Positions 41,613 to 49,541 of a stretch of DNA of 64,000 nucleotides are shown in pieces. The notes under the pieces are model-generated. The model saw only the letters and a list, made by a program, of their open reading frames with translations. It was not told where the DNA came from and did not search any database. A program made the translations under genes and the position numbers. The stretch's first letter is position 1. Every line of letters begins with the position of its first letter. The stretch is from Microbacterium natoriense (GTDB taxonomy: Bacteria; Actinomycetota; Actinomycetes; Actinomycetales; Microbacteriaceae), in the NCBI RefSeq assembly GCF_030816295.1, contig NZ_JAUSXV010000001.1, positions 682,001 to 746,000 on the forward strand. The letters are read 5' to 3'.

Positions 41613-44066
41613 TCAGAGCTTGACCGAGACCTGCTGCGTTGCTCCGGCGCTCCCGGTCAGGTCGCCGAATCGGATGCGCAGTGCCGAACCGGTCGAGATG
41701 TCTTCGACGGAACCCGGCTGGGACAGCACCCGAGTGACCGGCGTGTTCCACACGAGTTCCAGCCCGCTGGCCTGTCGCGCAGGATCAGCCACGCTGATCG
41801 TGGCGACTCCCTGACTGCGCCGCACCAGGACACTGACGGGCTGGCTGACCGTGATCCCGCCTGCGGTGCCGGCGGACCAGAAATTGGCGGCGATCAACCC
41901 GAGACGACGAACCTCGACCGCATGGCAGTCCGGTGTCCGTTCGAGGACGTCGAACTGGTCGACCAGGGCGCCGGCGGCTCGCTGAGTCTCGCGCTGAGTC
42001 GCGCCGGGCAGAAGCAGATACCCGTAGCCTCCTCCCGAGGGATCCTCACCATGATCGATGCTCAAGGTGAGGTAACGCCGGGTGACCGCAGCCGGTGTGC
42101 CGAACAGGGTGTTGACGTCGAGCCACCGGCCAGTGCGGTCTTGACGCGTGGCCCGCACGCTCGCTCGGCCCGGGAACACATAGCCCCCATGCCCTTCGAT
42201 GTGGGCCCAACCGATGTCCGTGAGATCGGCAGACCATCCAGGGGCATCCGGCTGCCGGACACCGTCGACCACGAACCCGGTCGGCGCCGAACTGGAGATC
42301 TGCCGGTTCTCCACCGTGGTCTCGACAGCGTAGCCGTCGGAACTGCTGATGCCGCTGCCGAGGCATAGCAACCCGGCATCCAGGCTGAACCAGGACTTGT
42401 GAGCCTCCATCGTGCTCGACAGGCCCTGCACATGCTGACCCGTCACCCCGAACTCGCCGTCGGTCGTCCCGCCGGCCCATTTCGTCGACGGGCGCGGCTT
42501 GACCCACGCGCCCCCTTCGCCATCTTGAAGCGGCTTCAACGACGCGGTCGTGCCCGGCATCCGGTAGGGATCGACCGTCGGCCAGTAGCCGTCGGCGTAC
42601 TGCGAGATCGTGTCGGAGGACCACCACTGCACCCATCCGGCGCCGGTGTGCCAGCCTCGCAGATTCTCGCCGTTCCCGCATTCGTAGTGGGAGATCCGCT
42701 CCGAGGACATCGAGATCCCGATCGCCCACCCGGGCCGGCGATGGGTGGCCCGGTCCATCTGCGGGAAGATGCGATGTTCGACCGGTTCGGGCAGCGCCGC
42801 CACCGTCGGTGAACTCCAGACCTCCTGCAGATAGGCCAGCCGGCTGAGGGTCGTGTTTCCGGTGGTCAGGACCGGGTCATGGGTGTTGCGTTCCAGCCAG
42901 CCCTTCACGAGACCTCGCCACCGTGCCGCCTGGGCCGGATCGGCGCCCTTGGCGATGAGTGCGATCGCCGCCAGGATCGGATGGGCCCGAGTGAACTGCG
43001 TGCCGGATGGACGCGTGACGCCACGACTCGAGACCATGTCCATCATCAGGCCGGAGAAGATGAACGGTGCGACCGAGCGTTCGATCGTGTCGAGGAACAG
43101 CTGCCTGTTCGGATCGGTCACTTCCCAGCTCGACCCGGCCAGCAGCGCGAACAGTCTGCCCAGTCCATCGAGCAGCACGGCCCCGTAGCCGCCGATGTAC
43201 GGGATGCTCAGATGCTGGATGAACGATCCGTCGGCGTAGTACCCGTCGCCAGAGGAGACATACGGGAACACCGGCGAGAGGGCATCGCGTCCGAGGACGA
43301 TCCGCGCGGGGTTCTCCGAGACGATGCCGCTGAGGATGATGCCGCGGCACAGGTCGACGCGGTTCGCGCCCGTACTGTTCTCGGTGTAAGAGGCGACGAT
43401 CGAGTCCGGCAGGTGGTAGTCGACAGCGGCGCAGTAGCGGGCACGCTGATCCGGCGTCAGGTCGGCGAACATCAGCACCGCCGTGTCCATCAGCGCCTGC
43501 GGGGCGCCGATCTGGAAGTCCCACCAGTTGCCGTATCCCGGCGTCCCCTCGCGGAAGACATCGGTCGTCATGTGGTCGAGTCCCGCAAGGATGCCCTGCC
43601 TCAGTGCAGGATCATTCGTCATACCCGTCCCCGGCTGGGCGTATGCCTCTGCCATCGAGCGCAGCCGGTTGAATGTCGCCGTCATCCGGCCGCTGAATGC
43701 GAACGAGTCCGAATCGGTGTCCGGCTCCGGATCTCCGTAAACCAGGTCCGGCCACAGGGCACCCGGCGCGGGAGCCAAGGAGCCGAGCTGCGTTCTGGCC
43801 TGTCGGCCGAGGGCTGCGAGCTTGGATGTGAACGGCTGACGCGCCGGATCGAAGCCGACGCCGAGGCTCAAGTCCTTCCAGGCCGCGCGCAGCACGGCGA
43901 ACTCGCTCTCGTCGGCGGACGCGGACGCAGACGTCGACATCAGGGGCGAGGCATCCCAGGCGACGGCCAAACCGATCGCCAGGCCTCCGGAGATGCTGAG
44001 AAAGTGGCGACGTGATAATCCGGACACCAATGACGTGGACTCTGACGTTGAACGCTCATTGTTCAT
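41613..44066 (-). CDS. Polysaccharide lyase family 8 (hyaluronate/chondroitin/xanthan lyase type)
   Basis: An 817-aa secreted lyase with a Tat-like signal (SRRHFLS, then a hydrophobic stretch). The helical barrel contains YGNWWDFQIGAPQALMDTAV and the active-site Asn segment NSTGANRVDL. The HLSIPYIGGYG segment has His and Tyr nine residues apart, as in xanthan and hyaluronate lyases. C-terminal beta domains include HTGAGWVQWW and ISMSSERISHYECGNGENL. It cleaves uronic-acid polysaccharides by beta-elimination. The exact polymer cannot be told from sequence alone. Confidence 0.88.
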   Translation of the reverse strand: MNNERSTSESTSLVSGLSRRHFLSISGGLAIGLAVAWDASPLMSTSASASADESEFAVLRAAWKDLSLGVGFDPARQPFTSKLAALGRQARTQLGSLAPAPGALWPDLVYGDPEPDTDSDSFAFSGRMTATFNRLRSMAEAYAQPGTGMTNDPALRQGILAGLDHMTTDVFREGTPGYGNWWDFQIGAPQALMDTAVLMFADLTPDQRARYCAAVDYHLPDSIVASYTENSTGANRVDLCRGIILSGIVSENPARIVLGRDALSPVFPYVSSGDGYYADGSFIQHLSIPYIGGYGAVLLDGLGRLFALLAGSSWEVTDPNRQLFLDTIERSVAPFIFSGLMMDMVSSRGVTRPSGTQFTRAHPILAAIALIAKGADPAQAARWRGLVKGWLERNTHDPVLTTGNTTLSRLAYLQEVWSSPTVAALPEPVEHRIFPQMDRATHRRPGWAIGISMSSERISHYECGNGENLRGWHTGAGWVQWWSSDTISQYADGYWPTVDPYRMPGTTASLKPLQDGEGGAWVKPRPSTKWAGGTTDGEFGVTGQHVQGLSSTMEAHKSWFSLDAGLLCLGSGISSSDGYAVETTVENRQISSSAPTGFVVDGVRQPDAPGWSADLTDIGWAHIEGHGGYVFPGRASVRATRQDRTGRWLDVNTLFGTPAAVTRRYLTLSIDHGEDPSGGGYGYLLLPGATQRETQRAAGALVDQFDVLERTPDCHAVEVRRLGLIAANFWSAGTAGGITVSQPVSVLVRRSQGVATISVADPARQASGLELVWNTPVTRVLSQPGSVEDISTGSALRIRFGDLTGSAGATQQVSVKL

Positions 44067-44161
44067 CCACGCAGGATATGAGGCATCCGCAAGTGCTCAT
44101 GTCGACTCGTGCAAAACCGTGCACGAGGGGGAGAATCACCCCCTGCACTATCGTGAATCTC

Positions 44162-45115
44162 ATGCGTGCACCCGGTCCAGAATCGCTCATCGTCCTCGGA
44201 ATCGGGCTCCCGGTCATGCTGCTCATCGCTTTCCTCATCGGACAGATCGCTCGTTGGATCGTTCGGCGTCGGATCACATTGACGACACCGACCACCGTCG
44301 TCCTCTCGGTCCTCGGGCTCTCGCTGGGTTTGCTGCTGAGCGGGCTCATCTTCGAGGACTCACGGCCGTGGAGCATAGAGGTGCTGCTTCTCTCCATCGC
44401 CTGCACCGTGCTCCTCCTGGGGCTGTTCACCCTCGTGGCGCGTCGCTTTCAGCCCCCGCTCCCAGAGGGCGGGATCTTCGAACTGGTACGCCTGGGTGAG
44501 TCTCATCTCGTCGAGTTCAAATCATCGGCGCGCTGGAACCTGCACACGAAACAGCGCGACGAGCGACTGGAGCTCGTCATCGCGAAGACCGTCACAGGCT
44601 TCTTGAACGCCGACGGCGGGACCCTGCTGATCGGAGTGTCCGACGACGGACGGGTTCTCGGGCTCGAGCGAGATTTCTCGTTGATGCAACGGCCGGACGT
44701 GGACCGCTATGAACTCTGGCTGCGCGACTTGCTCTCAACGCGTCTGGGGCAGAACGCGGCCACGCTGCCCGTCATCGACTTCACGCCGGCCGTCGTCGAC
44801 GGGGCGCCCACCTTCGTCTGCCGCGTGTCGTGCCCGAGCTCCCCGGTTCCGGTCTATCTCAACGCGGGCCGCAACGAGCGGTCGGAGTTCTGGGTCCGAA
44901 CAGGCAATTCGACCCGTCAATTGGGCCTTGAAGAGACGGCGGAGTACGTGATGCTCCGGTGGCCCCTGGGAATCGGCAGGACCATGGCTGCGCAGCTTCG
45001 CGCTGCGGTCCGAGGCAATGGTGCGGGCAATGACGTGAGGATCGCGCGCGGAGCCCACTCGATCACCCGATTCCGCCGACGGCCTGTGCACACGACGCAG
45101 CCGAGTCCTGAATAG
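44162..45115 (+). CDS. Membrane protein with AlbA_2 (Schlafen-like) domain
   Basis: About 317 aa. Two or three helices come first (LIVLGIGLPVMLLIAFLIGQ, then VVLSVLGLSLGLLLSGLIF and VLLLSIACTVLLLGLFTLVA). A cytoplasmic AlbA_2 domain follows: GESHLVEFKSSARWN, then AKTVTGFLNADGGTLLIGVSDDG. AlbA_2 domains occur in nucleic-acid-linked and defence proteins, usually soluble, so the membrane anchor is unusual. ATG 44162 lies 7 nt after TATCGT (44149-44154), giving a leaderless mRNA. It sits inside the PL8 island but has no clear link to it. Confidence 0.78.
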   Translation: MRAPGPESLIVLGIGLPVMLLIAFLIGQIARWIVRRRITLTTPTTVVLSVLGLSLGLLLSGLIFEDSRPWSIEVLLLSIACTVLLLGLFTLVARRFQPPLPEGGIFELVRLGESHLVEFKSSARWNLHTKQRDERLELVIAKTVTGFLNADGGTLLIGVSDDGRVLGLERDFSLMQRPDVDRYELWLRDLLSTRLGQNAATLPVIDFTPAVVDGAPTFVCRVSCPSSPVPVYLNAGRNERSEFWVRTGNSTRQLGLEETAEYVMLRWPLGIGRTMAAQLRAAVRGNGAGNDVRIARGAHSITRFRRRPVHTTQPSPE

Positions 45116-45179
45116 GAGCTCAGTCGTGCGTCGCTCCCTAGAGGACCGGCGAGCAGGGCCGACGCCTTACAGGCATCCT

Positions 45180-46256
45180 TCATCGTCCCATCGGCTCGCT
45201 CCACACCTCGACCGAGAGCCGTGCATTGAGCGTGGGCTGCAGCGTGATCCGCTGCAGCGCCGGGCCGACCAGCCGATTGGTCGACTCCAGGCGGCGCATG
45301 AGCACGGCGATGCCCGTGGCGCCCACATCGAACTTCGGCGGGGCGACGGCGGTCAGCGGTACTGGAGCCAACGCAGCGACCTCGTCGTCGTAGGCGATCA
45401 TCGAAAGCGCCTCCGGAAGCTCGATTCCTCGAGCCTCCGCAGCCTGCTGTATGGCGATCCCATCCTGATCGCTGTGCACGATGATCGAGTCGGCTGAACC
45501 GCTGAACACGAGATCCAGCAATTCCGCTGCGCGGGCCGGGCCGGTGTGGCCGTTCAGGAGCACAGGGGCGGACACCAGCTGCACCGGCGACGCGCGGACC
45601 GCGTCGTGAACACCTTGAGTCAGCCAGGGGGTTGTCGCCGAGTCCGAGCGTACCGCGACGAAGAGGCGACGATGGCCGAGATTGGCCAGGTGCCGCACAG
45701 CGGCTGCCGCACCTGCGGCATGATCTGTCCGCACCGCCTCGAGCCGAGAGTCCGACCACAACGACGGCACAGCGCGCTCCACGAAGCAGACCGGGATCGA
45801 CGCGGCTGAGAGCTGTGCGAGCAACTCCTCGTCGCACTCTGCGCGGGCCGACGTGAACAACAGGCCATCGATGCTGCTAGCGAGCATCCGTCGTACCAGA
45901 CTGACCTCCTCGCGTTCGTCGTAATTCGAGATCGCGAGCACGATCCTGGCACCCGCCGCCGCAGCGGCGCGGGTGGCTCCCTGGATCACCGGGGGGAAGT
46001 AGTAGTTCGTCGTCGGGACGATCATCCCGATCGTCAATGGGCGGTGATACTGCCGGCCTTCACCTTGACGAGTCGGAGCAACTGCACCTCCATGGACGCG
46101 GGTGACGTAACCCTGTTGCTCGAGCTTCACCAGATCACGGCGGACCGTCACCGGGTCGGCGTCCACACGTCGCGCGATCTCCATCACCCGGACGGATCCA
46201 CGTACTCTGATCTCGCTCATGATCAGCGCTCGTCGATCTGCCGCCAGCAATGTCAC
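45180..46256 (-). CDS. Second DeoR-HTH/LacI-sensor regulator
   Basis: A 358-aa protein with the same layout as the gene at 35317: the N-terminal helix-turn-helix MEIARRVDADPVTVRRDLVK with RVHGGAV, then IGMIVPTTNYYFPPVIQGAT and MIAYDDEVAALAPVPLTAVA. Both share the unusual IGMIVPT(I/T)(D/N)YYFP motif, so they are paralogues. It probably represses genes of the PL8 island. No target lies immediately downstream. Confidence 0.85.
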   Translation of the reverse strand: MTLLAADRRALIMSEIRVRGSVRVMEIARRVDADPVTVRRDLVKLEQQGYVTRVHGGAVAPTRQGEGRQYHRPLTIGMIVPTTNYYFPPVIQGATRAAAAAGARIVLAISNYDEREEVSLVRRMLASSIDGLLFTSARAECDEELLAQLSAASIPVCFVERAVPSLWSDSRLEAVRTDHAAGAAAAVRHLANLGHRRLFVAVRSDSATTPWLTQGVHDAVRASPVQLVSAPVLLNGHTGPARAAELLDLVFSGSADSIIVHSDQDGIAIQQAAEARGIELPEALSMIAYDDEVAALAPVPLTAVAPPKFDVGATGIAVLMRRLESTNRLVGPALQRITLQPTLNARLSVEVWSEPMGR

Positions 46257-46403
46257 CTCTCAGTTCTCGCGATCCTACTGGTCGATCTTCCGTTTTGCAT
46301 GTCCGTCGTCCTCACTACGTACTGGATCTTCCCTGAGGGCAACAGCCAGGCGACGGTCTGTCTGCGAGCAAGCGCGAACCCGGACCGCCGCCGAGCGCGG
46401 CGA

Positions 46404-46440
46404 AACGCCCCGGCCGGGGAGTATCCCCGGACGGAGCGTT
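46404..46440 (-). terminator. Hairpin after the Drr-type permease gene
   Basis: AACGCCCCGGCCGGGG and CCCCGGACGGAGCGTT form an imperfect 16-bp stem around an 5-nt loop. It lies 19 bp beyond the stop of the leftward permease gene. The rest of 46257-46458 shows nothing I can name. Confidence 0.6.
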
Positions 46441-46458
46441 CCGTCTCGCTTGGCGAGA

Positions 46459-47226
46459 TCAACTGATCTTCTTGCGGTACGAGACCATCGCCAGCACGTA
46501 GGCGACGACGAGGATGCCGACGCACCAGGCGAGTGCCACCCAGATGTCGTTCCCGACCGGCTTCTCGGCGAACAGCGCCTGGATCGTGTTGACGATCGAG
46601 GTCACCGGCTGGTTCTCGGCGAACCACCGCACCGGGCCCGGCATGGTGTCGGTCGGCACGAAGGCCGAGCTGATGAACGGCAGGAAGATGAGCGGGTACG
46701 AGAACGCGCTCGCGCCGTCGACGGTCTTCGCGCCGAGTCCGGCGATGATCGCCAGCCAGGTGAGGGCGAGGGTGAACAGCAACAGGATGCCGATCACGCC
46801 GAGCCAGGCGGTGACGCTCGCCCCGGTGCGGAAGCCCATCAGGAATCCGACCGCGAAGATGATCGCCAGGGTGATGATGTTCGCGACGAGAGACGTGATC
46901 ACGTGCGCCCACAGCACGCTCGATCGGGCGATCGGCATGGAGTGGAACCGCTCGAAGATGCCCGACTGCATGTCCGTGAACAGCCGGAACGCCGTGTAGG
47001 CGATGCCCGACGCGATCGCGATCAGCAGGATGCCGGGAAGCAGATAGTTCACGTAGTTCTCGGTGCCGGTGCTCTGCTGGAGCGCCCCTCCGAACACGTA
47101 GACGAAAAGCAGCATCAGCGCGATCGGGGTGACCGCGGTGGTGATGATGGTGTCTGCGCTGCGGAAGATGTGCCGCATGGAGCGGCCGGTGAGAGTCGCC
47201 GTGTCGGCGACGAAGTGCGTGCTCAT
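46459..47226 (-). CDS. ABC-2 type exporter permease (DrrB-like)
   Basis: A 255-aa six-helix protein. The segments IITTAVTPIALMLLFVYVFG and QSGIFERFHSMPIARSSVLW are typical of DrrB daunorubicin-type exporters. It overlaps the ATPase gene by 4 bp. With it, drug or lipid export is likely, and the substrate is unknown. The operon is PadR, DUF1048, ATPase, permease. Confidence 0.9.
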   Translation of the reverse strand: MSTHFVADTATLTGRSMRHIFRSADTIITTAVTPIALMLLFVYVFGGALQQSTGTENYVNYLLPGILLIAIASGIAYTAFRLFTDMQSGIFERFHSMPIARSSVLWAHVITSLVANIITLAIIFAVGFLMGFRTGASVTAWLGVIGILLLFTLALTWLAIIAGLGAKTVDGASAFSYPLIFLPFISSAFVPTDTMPGPVRWFAENQPVTSIVNTIQALFAEKPVGNDIWVALAWCVGILVVAYVLAMVSYRKKIS

Positions 47227-48026
47227 GCTGCGTTTCCTCTCTGATTCTGGGTCCCTGAGTCTGTCGAAGGGCCGGCAGAGGTGCCGACGAGGGTGAGGAA
47301 GATCTCCTCGAGGGTGGGCTGCTTCTCCACGTACTCGACCTTCGCGGCCGGGAGCAGCTGCTTGAGGTCGGCGAGCGTGCCGTTTGCGATGATGCGGCCC
47401 TCATGCAGGATCGCGATGCGGTCGGCCAGCTGCTCCGCCTCGTCGAGGTACTGCGTGGTGAGCAGGACCGTGGTTCCGGTGTTCGCGAGCTCCTTGACGA
47501 CGCCCCACACCTCGATGCGCGCCTCGGGGTCGAGGCCTGTGGTCGGCTCATCGAGGTAGATGACCTCGGGGTGGCCGACCAGGCTCATCGCGATGTCGAG
47601 CCGACGGCGCATGCCGCCGGAGTAGGTGCCGGCCTTGCGGCCGCCGGCATCCGTCAGCCGGAACTTCGCCAGCAGCTCGTCGGCGATCTTCCCCGCCTCG
47701 GGGAGGTGGCGGAGTTTGGCCACCAGCACGAGGTTCTCACGTCCGGTGAGCACCTCGTCGACCGCGGCGAACTGCCCGGTGAGGCTGATGGACTGACGCA
47801 CCTTGAGCGGATCGGAGGCCACGTCGTGGCCCTGCACGGTGGCCGTGCCTGCATCCGCCTTCAACAGTGTGGAGAGGATGCGGACCATGGTGGTCTTGCC
47901 GGCGCCGTTCGAGCCGAGGAGGGCGAAGATCGACCCCTTCTGCACCTCGAAGTCGACACCGCGCAGCACGTGCAGGTCCTTGTACGACTTCTCGATGCCG
48001 CGCACCGAGATGGCTGCGTTCGTCAT
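47223..48026 (-). CDS. ABC exporter ATPase (DrrA-like)
   Basis: A 267-aa ATPase: Walker A (LLGSNGAGKTTMVRIL), signature YSGGMRRRLD, Walker B VIYLDEPTTGLDP, switch His replaced by Gln in LLTTQYLDEAEQ as in DrrA proteins. The C-terminal 20 residues (AGPSTDSGTQNQRGNA) come from a dispersed DNA repeat (47248-47270) that has been absorbed into the gene end. The start at 48026 overlaps the DUF1048 gene by 4 bp. Confidence 0.9.
   Translation of the reverse strand: MTNAAISVRGIEKSYKDLHVLRGVDFEVQKGSIFALLGSNGAGKTTMVRILSTLLKADAGTATVQGHDVASDPLKVRQSISLTGQFAAVDEVLTGRENLVLVAKLRHLPEAGKIADELLAKFRLTDAGGRKAGTYSGGMRRRLDIAMSLVGHPEVIYLDEPTTGLDPEARIEVWGVVKELANTGTTVLLTTQYLDEAEQLADRIAILHEGRIIANGTLADLKQLLPAAKVEYVEKQPTLEEIFLTLVGTSAGPSTDSGTQNQRGNAA
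47248..47270 (+). repeat. Dispersed repeat TGGGTYCCTGAGYCTGTCGAAGG, copy 2
   Basis: The second copy of the 23-bp word (21 of 23 with 34460-34482). Here it is read on the opposite strand as the last residues of the DrrA-like protein. Confidence 0.55.
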
Positions 48027-48391
48027 GACTCCTCCTTCTTCTTCGCGTCGTCGAACGCCTTGATGAGGCGCGCGCGCTCCTTGTCGATCCACTGCCGCCC
48101 GCCGTAGGCCGCGGCGTAGTTCTCGGCGAACTCGACCGGGTCATCGCCGACGATCGCGCTGACCGGCGTGCCGTCGATCGCGGCGCGCTCCCACAGGTCG
48201 GCGATGTCGAGGAACATCTTCACGATGGTGTCTCCGTCGGTCACGCCGCCGTAGTACATGTTGTAGCGCTGCTGGGCCTTCGCCATCTCGCGGTACGGCT
48301 CGGGCAGGGCGTTGATGCGGGCCTGAGCCTGCTTGTACTGCTTCTTCTCTTCGAGCGATCCGGTGATCGCTTCGATCCACTTCGCGGCCAT
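48023..48391 (-). CDS. DUF1048 family protein
   Basis: A 122-aa helical cytoplasmic protein (MAAKWIEAITGSLEEKKQYK, then RINALPEPYREMAKAQQRYN and a basic tail ending KAFDDAKKKEES). DUF1048 proteins are usually encoded between a PadR regulator and an ABC exporter, as here. It starts 2 bp after the PadR gene. The role is unknown. Confidence 0.87.
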   Translation of the reverse strand: MAAKWIEAITGSLEEKKQYKQAQARINALPEPYREMAKAQQRYNMYYGGVTDGDTIVKMFLDIADLWERAAIDGTPVSAIVGDDPVEFAENYAAAYGGRQWIDKERARLIKAFDDAKKKEES

Positions 48392-48392
48392 G

Positions 48393-48737
48393 TCAGTTCT
48401 CCTTGTTGCTCGTGGTGGTGGTGTTCAGCTGTTCGATGTGCTGCGCGAGGAAGTTCCAGGTCTTCCAGAAATCCTCGAGTTCCTCGCGGCCCTGTGCGTT
48501 GAGGGAGTACACCTTGCGTGGCGGCCCCTTCTCGCTCGGAACCTTCTCGACGTCGACGAGGCTCTTCTGCTCGATCCGCACGAGAAGCGCGTAGATCGTC
48601 CCCTCGGCGATGTCGGCGAACCCGTGGTCGCGCAGTCGCGTGGTGATCTCGTATCCGTATGCCGGCTGCTCGGCGAGGAGAGCCAGAACGAGGCCCTCCA
48701 AGGTGCCTTTGAGCATCTCGGTCATCTGCTTGCCCAT
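48393..48737 (-). CDS. PadR family transcriptional regulator
   Basis: A 114-aa winged-helix protein (MLKGTLEGLVLALLAEQPAY, then GYEITTRLRDHGFADIAEGT and KGPPRKVYSLNAQGREELED). The ATG at 48737 has AAGGAGGG before it. The 35-residue upstream extension lies in the operator region and is not used. It would repress the exporter operon until its ligand, probably the exported compound, binds. Confidence 0.9.
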   Translation of the reverse strand: MGKQMTEMLKGTLEGLVLALLAEQPAYGYEITTRLRDHGFADIAEGTIYALLVRIEQKSLVDVEKVPSEKGPPRKVYSLNAQGREELEDFWKTWNFLAQHIEQLNTTTTSNKEN

Positions 48738-48761
48738 CAGGCCCTCCTTTCCTTGGTCTCG

Positions 48762-48829
48762 GTACTCAGTGTTGCTGGGTACCGGTACAAAGTAACACTG
48801 AGTACTGGTACTTAGCAACACCGAATACC
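48762..48829. promoter_or_regulatory. Dense PadR operator array
   Basis: GTACTCAGTGTT (48762-48773) and AACACTGAGTAC (48794-48805) form a perfect 12-bp inverted repeat. Between them lies the perfect palindrome GTACCGGTAC (48779-48788). A further copy, GCAACACCGAATACC (48815-48829), matches the inverse of 48761-48775 at 13 of 15 positions. The array sits 25-92 bp upstream of the PadR start. Confidence 0.7.
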
Positions 48830-48902
48830 AAAGAATTTTCACGCACTCCGAAGATGGCCGTGCGTGAAGCGGAGAATCCCGGCTGTGGTGCTCGGATGCC
48901 CG

Positions 48903-49541
48903 TCAGTCGCGCAGGTAGGCGAGCACGGCGAGCACCCGCCGGTGCCCGCTGTCGCTCGAGGCGAGTCCGAGCTTGGCGAAGATGTTGCCGATGTGCTTGC
49001 TCACTGCGGTCTCGGAGACGAAGAGCCGTGCGGCGATCGTGAGGTTGTCGAGCCCCTCGGCCATGAGCCCGAGGACCTCGCGTTCGCGAGGCGTCAGCGT
49101 CTGCACCGGGTCGTCGGCGCGCCGCCTGCTCATCAACTGGGATATGACTTCGGGGTCCATGACCGTTCCGCCCGCGGCCACGCGGCGCAGCGCGTCGACG
49201 AAGGACGACACCTTGCCCACACGCTCCTTCAGCAGGTAGCCGAGGCCATCGGCACCGGCCGCGAGGAGCTCCCCGGCGTATCTGTCTTCCACGTACGCCG
49301 AGAGCACCAGCACCGGGAATCCGGGGCGACGTGCCCGCGCCTCGGCGGCGGCCTTGAGCCCCTCGCTCGTGAATGTCGGCGGCATCCGCACATCGACCAC
49401 GGCGGCATCCGCTTCGTCGAGGCGGGCGAGGAAGTCATCGCCGTTGTCGACGGCCGCCACCACCTCGAAGCCTTCGCTGCGCAGGAGCAGCGCGAGGCCC
49501 TCCCGCAGCAGGGTGTCGTCCTCGGCGATCACGATCCGCAC
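48903..49541 (-). CDS. Two-component response regulator, NarL/LuxR type
   Basis: A 212-aa regulator from GTG 49541. The receiver has Asp pair EDD, the phospho-acceptor in AAVVDVRMPP, Ser/Thr in VLVLSAYV and Lys in LLKERVG. The LuxR helix-turn-helix is LTPREREVLGLMAEGLDNLT, then VSETAVSKHIGNIFAKLGL. It overlaps the kinase gene by 13 bp. It probably controls the ABC genes divergently encoded beyond the kinase. Confidence 0.92.
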   Translation of the reverse strand: MRIVIAEDDTLLREGLALLLRSEGFEVVAAVDNGDDFLARLDEADAAVVDVRMPPTFTSEGLKAAAEARARRPGFPVLVLSAYVEDRYAGELLAAGADGLGYLLKERVGKVSSFVDALRRVAAGGTVMDPEVISQLMSRRRADDPVQTLTPREREVLGLMAEGLDNLTIAARLFVSETAVSKHIGNIFAKLGLASSDSGHRRVLAVLAYLRD

